A stretch of DNA of 10,770 nt from F1-20-MAGs119 sp040401695 (GTDB taxonomy: Bacteria; Actinomycetota; Acidimicrobiia; Acidimicrobiales; Ilumatobacteraceae), in contig JBBANY010000081.1 of the NCBI GenBank assembly GCA_040401695.1, forward strand, positions 1-10,770, given 5' to 3'. The notes under the pieces were generated by a model, which ran no database searches, was not told the DNA's origin, and was given only the letters and a program-made list of their open reading frames with translations. A program made the translations under genes and the position numbers. Shown piece after piece: positions 1 to 6,917 of the stretch (the stretch's first letter is position 1; each line of letters starts with the position of its first letter).

Positions 1-2
1 TT

Positions 3-806
3 GCGTTCTTCGATTGCGATGCCGCCGGTGACACCGGCCTGTGCGAGGCGCCCGGTGAGGCGAACCTTCTCCCCCGCCCCTGCGCCGCGCGAGAACGGCG
101 AGAGATCTTCGGGGCGGTGCACCCATGCAACGTCACGACGCTCGACCGTGCCGTCGGAGAATTGCGCAGCGACGTGCCGCGCCACCACGTCGGCGACGTC
201 GCGCATCGAGGCGTCGATGCCTTCTTCGCGCAGCGACGTGACCGGGTGTTCGGCGATACCACACGGCACGATGTGCTCGCGCATGTAGGTGAGATCGGTT
301 TCGACGTTCAACGCAAAGCCGTGCATCGTGCGACCACGCGTGAGACGCACACCGATCGCACAGATCTTGCGCGGGCGTCCCGCATCGACCCCCAGCCACA
401 CACCCGGGTAGCCATCGAAGCGCGACGCATCGGCGACACCGAGTTCGGTCAACGAATCGATGATCACTTGTTCGATGCCGTGCACGTACGCCGTCGTGTC
501 GGCGGGGCCGGCTTTCCCGCCGTGTTTTGGCGCGAGGGAGAGAATCGGATATCCGACCAACTGCCCCGGGCCGTGGTACGTCACGTCGCCGCCACGGTTC
601 ACCTTCACCAGCTCCGCACCCACCGCGTCGGGCGAGCACTTGAGGTTCTTGTCGAGTTCGGCGCTGGGGCCGTAGGTGAAGACGTGTGGGTGCTCGAGCA
701 GCAGCAGGTACTGACGATCGGAGCTCGAGAACAATGCCTCTTGCAGCGCGAACGCCTCGCGGTAGGGCACGCGCCCCAACCAGCGGACGTTCAGCGGTGC
801 GGACAT
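3..806 (-). CDS. lipB: Octanoyltransferase LipB, 3' end beyond the window; probable LipB-LipA fusion
   Basis: It transfers octanoyl from acyl-carrier protein to the lipoyl lysine of E2-type proteins in the cytoplasm, the first step of lipoate assembly. The visible 268 residues start at ATG (806) with MSAPLNVRWLGRVPY. The LipB signature RGGDVTYHGPGQLVGYP is at about 71-87. The catalytic pair is visible as Lys147 (RPRKICAIGV) and Cys182 (VPCGIAEH). LipB proteins usually end about 45-55 residues after this cysteine, that is near residue 226-236 here, yet the frame stays open to the window edge. The extra tail (about 227-268) ends in a basic/hydrophobic stretch and GGIAIEER, with a following codon beginning AA. 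This resembles the ERKPEW-type lead-in of lipoyl synthase LipA, so a LipB-LipA fusion is inferred but not proven. The start lies 7 nt after the E2 stop, so the two are co-transcribed; no strong Shine-Dalgarno is seen. A LipB with a long tail is the alternative. Confidence 0.93.
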   Translation of the reverse strand, partial: MSAPLNVRWLGRVPYREAFALQEALFSSSDRQYLLLLEHPHVFTYGPSAELDKNLKCSPDAVGAELVKVNRGGDVTYHGPGQLVGYPILSLAPKHGGKAGPADTTAYVHGIEQVIIDSLTELGVADASRFDGYPGVWLGVDAGRPRKICAIGVRLTRGRTMHGFALNVETDLTYMREHIVPCGIAEHPVTSLREEGIDASMRDVADVVARHVAAQFSDGTVERRDVAWVHRPEDLSPFSRGAGAGEKVRLTGRLAQAGVTGGIAIEER

Positions 807-813
807 GTGAGGC

Positions 814-2193
814 TTAGAGCTCGGCAGTCCAGTCGCGGGTCTCGAGGATCGACTTGATCTTCGAGAGGAAGTTCGCCGCGTAGGCGCCGTCGAAGGCGCG
901 GTGGTCCCAGCTCATCGCAAGGTTGCCGACCGGGTGGATCGCAATCGACTCGCCGCCGTCGGGAGTGTTGACGACAACCGGCTTGCGTACGATCGCGTCG
1001 GTGGAGATGATCGCCACCTGCGGCTGGTTGATGACAGCCATCGTGAGCACGGAGCCCGCCGAGCCGTTGTTCGACAGCGTGAAGGTGCCACCCTGGATTT
1101 CGTCGGGCGTGAGCTTGCGGTTCTTCGCGCGCGTGCCGAGGTCGCTGATTTCGCGAGCGAGTGCGCGCAGGCGCTTGGTTTCCGCATCGCGCACCACCGG
1201 CACCAAGAGGCCCTGGTATTCGAGGTCGACCGCGATGCCAAGGTCGACGTAGTTGTGAACGACCAGTTCGTTGCCATCGACCGAGGCATTCATGTGAGGG
1301 AACTCGGTGATTGCGTCGACGACGGCACGCGAGATGAACGGCAAGTAGGTGAGGCTGAAGCCCTCGCTCTTCTTGAATTCGTCCTTCACCTTGTTGCGGG
1401 CGCGGTCGACGTTGGCGTAGTCGACTTCGACGACGCTGAACGTGTGCGGGCTGACCGACTTCGACATCACCATGTGTTCGCCGGTGAGCTTGCGGATCTT
1501 CGACAACTTGATGCGCTTTTCGCGACCGTCCTCCGAGACCGCACCGGCCTCTTTCTTGGCGGGTGCGGGCTTGGCTGCTGCGGGGGCGGGAGCAGCAGCG
1601 GGTGCAGCGGGTGCAGATGCCGCAGCGGCGGGGGCGGCTGCCGGTGCAGCCGACTTGCCACCCTGTGCGTCGATGACGGCCAGAACGTCTTCACGCGTGA
1701 TGCGCCCACCAGGGCCCGTGCCCTTGATCGATGCAGCATCGAGATTGTTCTCCGCGATGAGTCGTCGCACCACGGGTGACAGCAACGGCGCACCACCGAC
1801 ACTCGGTGCGGGTGCGGGTTTTGCCACCGGGGCAGGAGCGGGTGCGGGTGCGGGTGCGGGTGCGGGTGCCGCAGCGGGAGCAGGTGCGGGCTCGGGCGCG
1901 GGCGCGGGTGCCGCAGCTGGCGCCGGCGCAGCAGCGGGAGCAGGAGCCGGGGCGGCACCGGCATCGCCGACGACGCCGATCACGGCGCCGACGGGAACGG
2001 TGTCACCTTCGTTCGCGCGGATCTCGGTGAGCACACCGGCAACGGGCGAGGGAACCTCGGTGTCGACCTTGTCGGTCGACACTTCGAACAATGGCTCGTC
2101 GGCAGCGACGGTGTCGCCGATCTTCTTGAACCACTTCGTGATGGTGCCCTCGGTGACGGTTTCGCCGAGTTGAGGGAGGGTTACGTTTGCCAT
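814..2193 (-). CDS. sucB: Dihydrolipoamide acyltransferase (E2), SucB-like
   Basis: This is the E2 core of a 2-oxoacid dehydrogenase complex, which passes the acyl group from lipoyl-lysine to CoA. It has 459 residues. The single lipoyl domain is at 1-77, with Lys42 in STDKVDTE as the lipoylation site. An Ala/Pro-rich swinging linker follows (about 79-131), then the peripheral-subunit-binding domain (about 136-175, SPVVRRLIAENN and GTGPGGRITREDV). A second Ala/Pro linker (about 181-212) leads to the catalytic domain (about 222-459). The active-site motif is SWDHRAFDG, with His431 and Asp435. The catalytic domain resembles actinobacterial SucB/DlaT, but substrate choice (succinyl, acetyl or branched chain) cannot be settled from sequence and no E1 gene is in view. 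Some actinobacterial SucB proteins have two lipoyl domains; this has one. It sits 25 nt after the E3 stop and 7 nt before lipB, so it is made alongside both its partner and its modifying enzyme. Confidence 0.93.
   Translation of the reverse strand: MANVTLPQLGETVTEGTITKWFKKIGDTVAADEPLFEVSTDKVDTEVPSPVAGVLTEIRANEGDTVPVGAVIGVVGDAGAAPAPAPAAAPAPAAAPAPAPEPAPAPAAAPAPAPAPAPAPAPVAKPAPAPSVGGAPLLSPVVRRLIAENNLDAASIKGTGPGGRITREDVLAVIDAQGGKSAAPAAAPAAAASAPAAPAAAPAPAAAKPAPAKKEAGAVSEDGREKRIKLSKIRKLTGEHMVMSKSVSPHTFSVVEVDYANVDRARNKVKDEFKKSEGFSLTYLPFISRAVVDAITEFPHMNASVDGNELVVHNYVDLGIAVDLEYQGLLVPVVRDAETKRLRALAREISDLGTRAKNRKLTPDEIQGGTFTLSNNGSAGSVLTMAVINQPQVAIISTDAIVRKPVVVNTPDGGESIAIHPVGNLAMSWDHRAFDGAYAANFLSKIKSILETRDWTAEL
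1841..1870. repeat. Hexanucleotide GGTGCG tandem repeat in the E2 linker
   Basis: On the plus strand there are four perfect GGTGCG units and a fifth ending GGTGCC. On the coding (minus) strand they encode alternating Ala-Pro in the first E2 linker, flanked by more degenerate Ala/Pro codons (about 1795-1960). Ala-Pro linkers are normal in E2 proteins. The repeat could change length by slippage in six-base steps without breaking the frame. Confidence 0.85.
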
Positions 2194-2218
2194 GTCTTTG
2201 CCCTGCTTCTCTTTCGTA

Positions 2219-3619
2219 TCAGGCGTTGATCGAACGTCCGGTCATCGACAGCATCGTTTCGCCGAAGAGCTCGGACAGGCTGGGATGCGGCTGGATGAAC
2301 TCGGCAACCTCGGCGACCGTGGCTTCCCAGTTGACGGCCAGATAGCCACCCGACAGCTGTTCGGTGACCCACGGGCCGACCATCTGCACGCCGAGCACCT
2401 GACCCGCGGTTCCATCTGCGTTCTTCTTTGCGATGACCTTCACCAAACCGTCGGTCTCGCCGACGATCATTGCGCGGCTGTTCGCGCGGAACTGGTGCTT
2501 GCCGACGACGACGTCGAATCCGGCGGCCTTTGCGCTTTCCTCGCTGTGGCCGGCCCATGCCACCTCGGGGTGGCAGTAGATCGCCCACGGCACACGGTCG
2601 TAGGCAACGGGTGCGACGGGCTCGCCGAGCACACGCTTCACCGCGACGATCGCTTCGGCGTATGCAACGTGCGCGAGCTGCGGGGTGTTGATGATGTCAC
2701 CGATCGCAAACACGCCGGCCTCGGCGGTTTCGCAGTACTCGTTGACTTCGACAAAACCACGCTCGGTCACCTTGACGCCGGTTCCCTGCAGACCCAATTG
2801 ATCGGCAAACGGGCGACGACCAACAGACACGACGACCGCATCGACTTCGAGAGTTTCGCCCTCGCCGAACGCGACGACGGTTCCACCGCTGCCGTTCGGG
2901 GTGTGACCCTTCACCGACACACCGGTCTTGATGTCGATGTTCTTCTTCTTGAAGCTCTTCACGACGACGTTTGCGAGGTCGATGTCGAGGCCGGGGAGAA
3001 TCTTCGGGAGGCCCTCGAGGATGGTGACCTGCGAACCGAGGTCGGCGAAAGTCGAGGCGAACTCGCAACCGATTGCACCGCCACCGATGACGGCGACGCG
3101 TGCGGGCAACTTGTCGAGCATCAAAACCTCATCGGAGGTCATGATCGGCCCACCGACTTCGAAGCCGGGGATGGTGCGCGGCACCGAACCCGCGGCGAGG
3201 ATGACGTTCTTGCCCTGCACCTGCTGCGTCGAACCATCGGCCGCCGTGACGGTGACGGTCTTGCCGGCACCGAGTGAGCCGGTACCCAACAAGTAGGTGA
3301 CCTTCTTCGACTTGGTGAGGCCGGTGAGACCCTTCACCAAACCATCGACGATCTTTTGCTTGCGTGCCTGCGTGACCGCGAAGTCGACGCCGTTCGCGGT
3401 CGAGTTGACGCCGAAGTCTGCAGAGTGCGCGACGTGCCGCGCAACGGCCGCGGTTTCGAGAAACGCCTTGGCGGGGATGCAACCACGGTTGAGACAGGTG
3501 CCGCCGATGGTGTCCTTTTCTATGAGGGCCACGGACAGGCCGGCCGACGCGCCGTAAAAGGCCGCCGCATAGCCACCCGGACCGCCGCCGATAACCACGA
3601 GGTCGTAGAGGTCTGCCAT
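2219..3619 (-). CDS. lpdA: Dihydrolipoyl dehydrogenase (E3)
   Basis: This cytoplasmic flavoenzyme reoxidises dihydrolipoyl-E2 with NAD+. It is 466 residues, the normal length. FAD binding is shown by VVIGGGPGGYAAA (8-20) and by the second FAD motif GVFAIGDI (302-309). The redox disulfide is Cys42-Cys47 in GGTCLNRGCIPAKA. The NAD-binding Rossmann motif is VAVIGGGAIGCEFAS (175-189). The C-terminal dimer interface carries the catalytic His445 and Glu450 in QPHPSLSELFGE. I chose the ATG at 3619 because it opens directly into the FAD fold (MADLYDLVVIGGG). The same frame stays open further upstream, but that part overlaps the preceding gene and has no family similarity. It follows the small membrane-protein gene by 20 nt and precedes E2 by 25 nt, in an E3-E2-LipB order. 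No key residue is missing. Confidence 0.97.
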   Translation of the reverse strand: MADLYDLVVIGGGPGGYAAAFYGASAGLSVALIEKDTIGGTCLNRGCIPAKAFLETAAVARHVAHSADFGVNSTANGVDFAVTQARKQKIVDGLVKGLTGLTKSKKVTYLLGTGSLGAGKTVTVTAADGSTQQVQGKNVILAAGSVPRTIPGFEVGGPIMTSDEVLMLDKLPARVAVIGGGAIGCEFASTFADLGSQVTILEGLPKILPGLDIDLANVVVKSFKKKNIDIKTGVSVKGHTPNGSGGTVVAFGEGETLEVDAVVVSVGRRPFADQLGLQGTGVKVTERGFVEVNEYCETAEAGVFAIGDIINTPQLAHVAYAEAIVAVKRVLGEPVAPVAYDRVPWAIYCHPEVAWAGHSEESAKAAGFDVVVGKHQFRANSRAMIVGETDGLVKVIAKKNADGTAGQVLGVQMVGPWVTEQLSGGYLAVNWEATVAEVAEFIQPHPSLSELFGETMLSMTGRSINA

Positions 3620-3639
3620 AACGCCGCCAACCCTAATGG

Positions 3640-4068
3640 CTAGGGGGTTCCGGCAGCCCACTGGCGTTGTTCGCCGGCACGCACGTAGGCAACGGTCGGC
3701 GCAGATTCGGCCGGATCGAACTGCACCGTGCAGCGCGTGACCGATGCGGCGGCCACGGTGGTACAGCCGTTGCCTTCGGAGTCGGCATCGGGAACCTGCA
3801 CCCGGCCGTCGGCGAGGAGACGCCATCCGTCGGCAGCCCCCGAGGTGAGGTCGACGCCCGTCATCGTCACCGTGACGAATGTCGCCTCGGCACGTCGGTC
3901 GATGTCGAGAACCGAGACGGTCATGTCGCCGAGCGTCGCAACATCGCCGAGCGCCAACACCTCGACCTCGGCTTCGTCGTTGGCCACCTGGATGAGCTTG
4001 ATACCCCCTGCGATGAGAATCGCAAGGCCGCACAGCAGCGCAGTCAGTATGAGTTTCCGTGTGCTCAT
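3640..4068 (-). CDS. Hypothetical membrane-anchored extracytoplasmic protein
   Basis: I do not recognise a named gene. The 142-residue product has a short basic N-terminus (MSTRK) and then one hydrophobic segment (about 6-26), which is either a transmembrane anchor or an uncleaved signal. The rest would be outside the membrane and is rich in Val/Thr with alternating beta-type patterning (GDVATLGDMTVSVLDIDRRAEATF). This pattern loosely recalls DUF4352-like immunoglobulin-fold domains, but that is only an impression. Cys102 and Cys113 in the exported part could form a disulfide. There is no lipobox cysteine. It is the first gene of the lipoate/E3/E2 operon, with 20 nt to lpdA, and is divergent from the epimerase gene across 38 bp. 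A role linked to the dehydrogenase is not evident, and sharing a promoter may be the only connection. Confidence 0.75.
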   Translation of the reverse strand: MSTRKLILTALLCGLAILIAGGIKLIQVANDEAEVEVLALGDVATLGDMTVSVLDIDRRAEATFVTVTMTGVDLTSGAADGWRLLADGRVQVPDADSEGNGCTTVAAASVTRCTVQFDPAESAPTVAYVRAGEQRQWAAGTP

Positions 4069-4078
4069 CGGGACAACC

Positions 4079-4084
4079 AGCCTA
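4079..4084 (-). promoter_or_regulatory. Possible -10 element (TAGGCT) for the minus-strand operon
   Basis: On the minus strand TAGGCT lies 10 nt before the ATG at 4068, so a transcript starting 6-7 nt downstream would have only a 3-4 nt leader. The match fits TANNNT. No convincing -35 is visible. Weaker than the other promoter calls in the window. Confidence 0.35.
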
Positions 4085-4093
4085 CGAAGGACA

Positions 4094-4099
4094 TACCCT
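4094..4099 (+). promoter_or_regulatory. Probable -10 element (TACCCT) of a leaderless promoter
   Basis: TACCCT ends 7 nt before the ATG at 4107, the spacing expected if transcription starts at the A of the start codon. GGGACA (4070-4075) lies 18 nt upstream and is a 4-of-6 match to the TTGACA -35 box. A GAAGGA at 4086-4091 could instead act as a ribosome site, but it lies 15 nt from the ATG, which is long. Confidence 0.5.
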
Positions 4100-4106
4100 T
4101 TTCAAC

Positions 4107-5003
4107 ATGCGCATCGCCATCACCGGTGCGTCGGGCCTCATCGGCACGGCGCTCACCTCCCACCTGCGCGGCAACGGCCACGAAACGATCTCGTTCGTTC
4201 GTCGGCCAGCCGCGTCCCCCGCCGAAATCACCTGGGACCCGGCGAACGGAAAGTTGAACGCACGCGACCTCGAGGGCGTCGATGCCGTCATTCATCTTGC
4301 AGGTGCGGGCATCGGTGACAAGCGCTGGAGTGATTCGTACAAGCGCGAAATCCTCGAAAGTCGCACGCGCAGCACCGAACTGTTGGCCCAGCGCATGACC
4401 GAGGCCGAAAAGCGTCCGACGATCTTCCTGTCGGGTTCGGCGATCGGCATCTACGGGGCACGCCGTGACGAGGAACTCGACGAGAAGGGTTCGCACGGAA
4501 CCGGCTTTCTCGCCGACGTGTGCGAACGCTGGGAACGCGCCACGGGTCCTGCACAGGCCGCGGGAATCCGCACGGTTCACCTGCGCACCGGCATCGTTCT
4601 GTCGACCGAAGGTGGTGCGCTGAAGAAGCAGTTGCCCCTCTTCAAGTTCGGCCTCGGAGGCAAGTTCGGCAATGGTCGGCAGTGGCAGAGTTGGATCTCG
4701 ATCACCGACGAGGTGCGCGCGATCTCGCACCTGCTGAAGAGCAACCTCAGCGGCGCGGTCAACCTCACCGCACCGAACCCGGTCACGAACGCCGAGTTCA
4801 CAAAGGTGCTCGCTTCCGTCGTGAAGCGCCCCGCAGTGCTGCCGATCCCGGGATTCGGTCCGAAGGCTCTGCTCGGCTCAGAGCTTGCCGATGCCCTGTT
4901 GTTCACCGGCCAGCGCGTGGTGCCCAAAGCTTTGCTCGCCGATGGTTACGTGTTCACGCACTCCACGCTCGAAGCGGCACTGCGCGACCTTCTCCGCAAG
5001 TAA
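4107..5003 (+). CDS. TIGR01777 family NAD(P)-binding epimerase-like protein (atypical SDR)
   Basis: This is a cytoplasmic extended/atypical SDR of the TIGR01777 (SDR39U1-like) family. The reaction is unknown for most members. It is 298 residues, the usual size. The dinucleotide-binding motif is ITGASGLIGTAL (5-16). VDAVIHLAGAGIG follows at 58-70, and the serine-tyrosine region SGSAIGIYG at 109-117. The family hallmark GNGRQWQSWISITDEVRA is at about 188-205. The C-terminal DUF1731-like part (about 250-297) contains GSELADALLFTGQRVVPKAL. I chose the ATG at 4107 because the fold begins at residue 2; the longer in-frame start at 4059 adds unrelated residues and overlaps the divergent gene. It is the first gene of a three-gene set, and the next start codon follows its TAA directly. 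Substrate and pathway cannot be given. Confidence 0.93.
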   Translation: MRIAITGASGLIGTALTSHLRGNGHETISFVRRPAASPAEITWDPANGKLNARDLEGVDAVIHLAGAGIGDKRWSDSYKREILESRTRSTELLAQRMTEAEKRPTIFLSGSAIGIYGARRDEELDEKGSHGTGFLADVCERWERATGPAQAAGIRTVHLRTGIVLSTEGGALKKQLPLFKFGLGGKFGNGRQWQSWISITDEVRAISHLLKSNLSGAVNLTAPNPVTNAEFTKVLASVVKRPAVLPIPGFGPKALLGSELADALLFTGQRVVPKALLADGYVFTHSTLEAALRDLLRK

Positions 5004-6418
5004 ATGCCCACAGCGAAGAACCCGAGCGAGACCTACGACGTCGTCGTCGTAGGTGCTGGTCTTGCGGGTCTCGCGTGCGCCCGCCACCTGCAGCGCGCTG
5101 GCCGTAGTGTCGCGCTTCTCGAGGCAAGCGACGGCGTTGGTGGTCGCGTGCGCACCGACGTCGTCGATGGTTTTCGTCTCGACCGCGGTTTCCAGGTTCT
5201 GCTCACCGCCTATCCCGAGGTGCGCAGCGACATCGATCTCGTGAAGTTGTCGATGCGGTACTTCTCCCCCGGCGCGCTCGTGCGCACCAAGTCGAAGAAT
5301 CACGTCGTCACCGACCCGTTCCGCGACCCCGTGCACCTCACTTCGACCGCCCTCGCGCCGATCGGCAACGTCGCTGACAAGGCACGCATCGCCCTCCTAC
5401 GCCTGCGCATGCAACGAACGCCGGCTCGCACGTTGCTGCGCGGGGACGATGTCGCGACCGCCGATGCGCTGGCGAAGGCCGGATTCTCGAAGCGCATCGT
5501 CGACACCTTCTTCAAGCCGCTCGTCGGCGGCATCCAGCTCGACCCGCACCTCGCCACGTCGCGGCGAATGTTCGACGTCATCTTCCAGTCGCTGTCCAAC
5601 GGCGACACCGGCGTTCCCGCGTTGGGAATGGGTGCACTGTCGGATCAGGTTGCCGCACACCTGCATCCGTCGGTCGTGCGTCTCAACTCGCCCGTTGCAA
5701 GCGTCGACACGAATGGCGTAGTGACGAACGACGGAACGCGCGTCGACGCACGAGCGGTCGTTGTTGCAACCGAGGGACCCGCTGCTGCACGACTGACCGG
5801 CCTTCCCACCCCGGGTTCGCGACCGGTGAGTTGCTTTTACTTCGCCGCACCGAACGCACCGACGCCTCACAAGTTGATCGCTCTCGACGGATACTCCGGC
5901 GGGCCCGTCCTCAACTTCGCGGTCATGAGCAANNNNNNNNNNNNNNNNNNNNNNNNNNNNNNNNNNNNNNNNNNNNNNNNNNNNNNNNNNNNNNNNNNNN
6001 NNNNNNNNNNNNNNNNNNNNNNNNNNNNNNNNTCGCTCTCGACGGATACTCCGGCGGGCCCGTCCTCAACTTCGCGGTCATGAGCAACGTCGCCCCCGAA
6101 TACGCACCCGCCGGCCAGCACCTCATCGCCGCTGCGTGTCCGGGTGCAACCGAAGACACGCACCCCGGCCTGCGTGACACCGTCCTCGCACAGTTGCGCT
6201 GGTGGTGGGGCAAGGACGTGGCGCAATGGCGTCACCTGCGCACGTACAACATTGCCCACGGCCAGCCCGACCAAACCCCACCCTTTTCGCCCAAGAAGGC
6301 GGTGTCACTGGGCGACGGCCTGTTCGTCACCGGCGACCACCGCGACACGGGCTCGATTCAGGGTGCGATGTACTCGGGTAGACGTTGCGCCGCCGCTGTG
6401 CTCGAATACCTCGCATGA
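5004..6418 (+). CDS. FAD-dependent amine oxidase/phytoene desaturase-like oxidoreductase, interrupted by an assembly gap
   Basis: This is a two-domain FAD oxidoreductase of the amine oxidase/phytoene desaturase/protoporphyrinogen oxidase superfamily; its substrate is unknown. The N-terminal FAD motif is VVVGAGLAGLACARHL (14-29), with Glu40 binding the ribose and GVGGRVRT (44-51) following. The C-terminus carries the closing FAD motif GDGLFVTGDHRDTGSIQGAM and ends VLEYLA. As given, the frame breaks at 100 Ns (5933-6032). The 55 bases before the Ns are repeated exactly after them. Removing 155 bases (one copy plus the Ns) joins the two frames and reads NFAVMSNVAPEYAPAG across the junction, giving an intact protein of 419 residues. 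It is therefore not a pseudogene. ATG 5004 abuts the TAA of the epimerase gene, and its TGA overlaps the next ATG by 4 nt, so translation is likely coupled. No membrane segment is seen. Confidence 0.9.
5878..5932 (+). repeat. 55-bp exact direct duplication, copy 1, at the scaffold gap
   Basis: These bases, running up to the first N, are identical to 6033-6087. Both copies encode the same LDGYSGGPVLNFAVMS segment, and only one fits a full-length protein. This is best explained as an unmerged overlap of two contig ends. Confidence 0.95.
5933..6032. other. Scaffold gap of 100 Ns, apparently a placeholder
   Basis: Exactly 100 Ns, a conventional placeholder length for gaps of unknown size. The flanks overlap by 55 bp, so the true gap length is probably minus 55, meaning no sequence is missing. 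Confidence 0.97.
6033..6087 (+). repeat. 55-bp exact direct duplication, copy 2, at the scaffold gap
   Basis: Identical to 5878-5932. Reading continues from this copy into VAPEYAPAGQH, which is the true continuation of the FAD oxidoreductase. Confidence 0.95.
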
Positions 6419-6891
6419 CAACCTCTCCGTTCCTCGAAAGCACCATCGATTCGAAGAACGAGGTGATTCGCGTGTCACTCGTCGTGCCGGCCGCCGCAAG
6501 CGACATTTTCGATCTTCTCGCCAGCCCCGCCGGCCACGCCGTCATCGACGGATCGGGCACCGTGCGCTCGCCACAGTCGGCAGCCCCCGATCGTCTGTCA
6601 CTCGGCGCGAAGTTCGGCATGGACATGAAGATGGGCGTGCCGTACAAGATCACCAATGAAGTGGTCGAGTTCGACGAAAACGCCCGTATCGCATGGCGCC
6701 ACTTCGGCGGCCACATCTGGCGCTACATCCTCGAGCCCCAGGCCGATGGCGGCACGAAGGTGACCGAGGAATTCGACTGGAAGAAGAACAAGTCGAAGCT
6801 GATGCTGAAGGTCATCAACGCATTCTCGAAGAACCACAAGTCGATGGAGCAGACGCTTCTTCGCATGCGTGACCACTTCGCCGGCAAATAG
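6415..6891 (+). CDS. SRPBCC (START/polyketide-cyclase-like) family protein
   Basis: This 158-residue protein has the SRPBCC helix-grip pattern, a small hydrophobic-ligand-binding cytoplasmic fold. The first strand is VIRVSLVVPAAASDIFDLLASP (about 17-38), where the xxIFDLLASPxxH form is typical. A mid-protein strand follows around VPYKITNEVVEFDENARIAWRHFGG. Then come the final beta-hairpin TKVTEEFDWKK and the long C-terminal helix covering the pocket (about 125-156, with HKSMEQTLLRMRDHF). The function of most such single-domain proteins is unknown and the ligand cannot be read. I chose the ATG at 6415 because it overlaps the TGA of the FAD gene (ATGA), a common coupling arrangement; a longer in-frame start at 6385 would overlap more and adds nothing family-like. 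It is the last gene of the epimerase-FAD-SRPBCC set and is followed by a strong hairpin. Confidence 0.88.
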   Translation: MTTSPFLESTIDSKNEVIRVSLVVPAAASDIFDLLASPAGHAVIDGSGTVRSPQSAAPDRLSLGAKFGMDMKMGVPYKITNEVVEFDENARIAWRHFGGHIWRYILEPQADGGTKVTEEFDWKKNKSKLMLKVINAFSKNHKSMEQTLLRMRDHFAGK

Positions 6892-6916
6892 AGCCCGAGC
6901 CGGGGCTCCCGGCGAA
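6877..6916 (+). terminator. Two-stage inverted repeat after the SRPBCC gene; possible terminator or attenuating hairpin
   Basis: The outer stem TTCGCCGG (6877-6884) pairs with CCGGCGAA (6909-6916) over 8 bp. The inner stem GAGCCC (6891-6896) pairs with GGGCTC (6903-6908) around a 6-nt loop, leaving CAAATA (6885-6890) bulged on one side. It straddles the SRPBCC stop codon and ends one base before the ArgJ -10 element. There is no T-tract, so it is not a classic intrinsic terminator. It may still halt or insulate transcription between the two units. Confidence 0.45.
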
Positions 6917-6917
6917 A

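Noticed and set aside
901..1779. Long open frame on the plus strand opposite the E2 gene, also 1442-2173
   Set aside because: Low-complexity Gly/Cys/Ala translations mirror the Ala/Pro-coding strand; the minus-strand E2 protein has every family domain. Open antisense frames are expected in GC-rich DNA.
2192..3277. 361-codon plus-strand frame opposite lpdA
   Set aside because: No recognisable domain, and fully antisense to a gene with complete E3 motifs.
3620..4033. In-frame upstream extension of lpdA to a start at 4033
   Set aside because: The extension is Arg-rich, overlaps the membrane-protein gene in another frame, and E3 proteins start directly at the FAD motif.
5878..6087. A genuine tandem repeat, or a CRISPR-like or att-site direct repeat
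   Set aside because: The copies abut the Ns on both sides and lie inside a conserved coding segment that fits only once in the protein.
5004..6418. FAD oxidoreductase as a frameshifted pseudogene or as two separate genes
   Set aside because: The break coincides with a placeholder gap flanked by identical 55-bp ends; collapsing them restores one complete frame.
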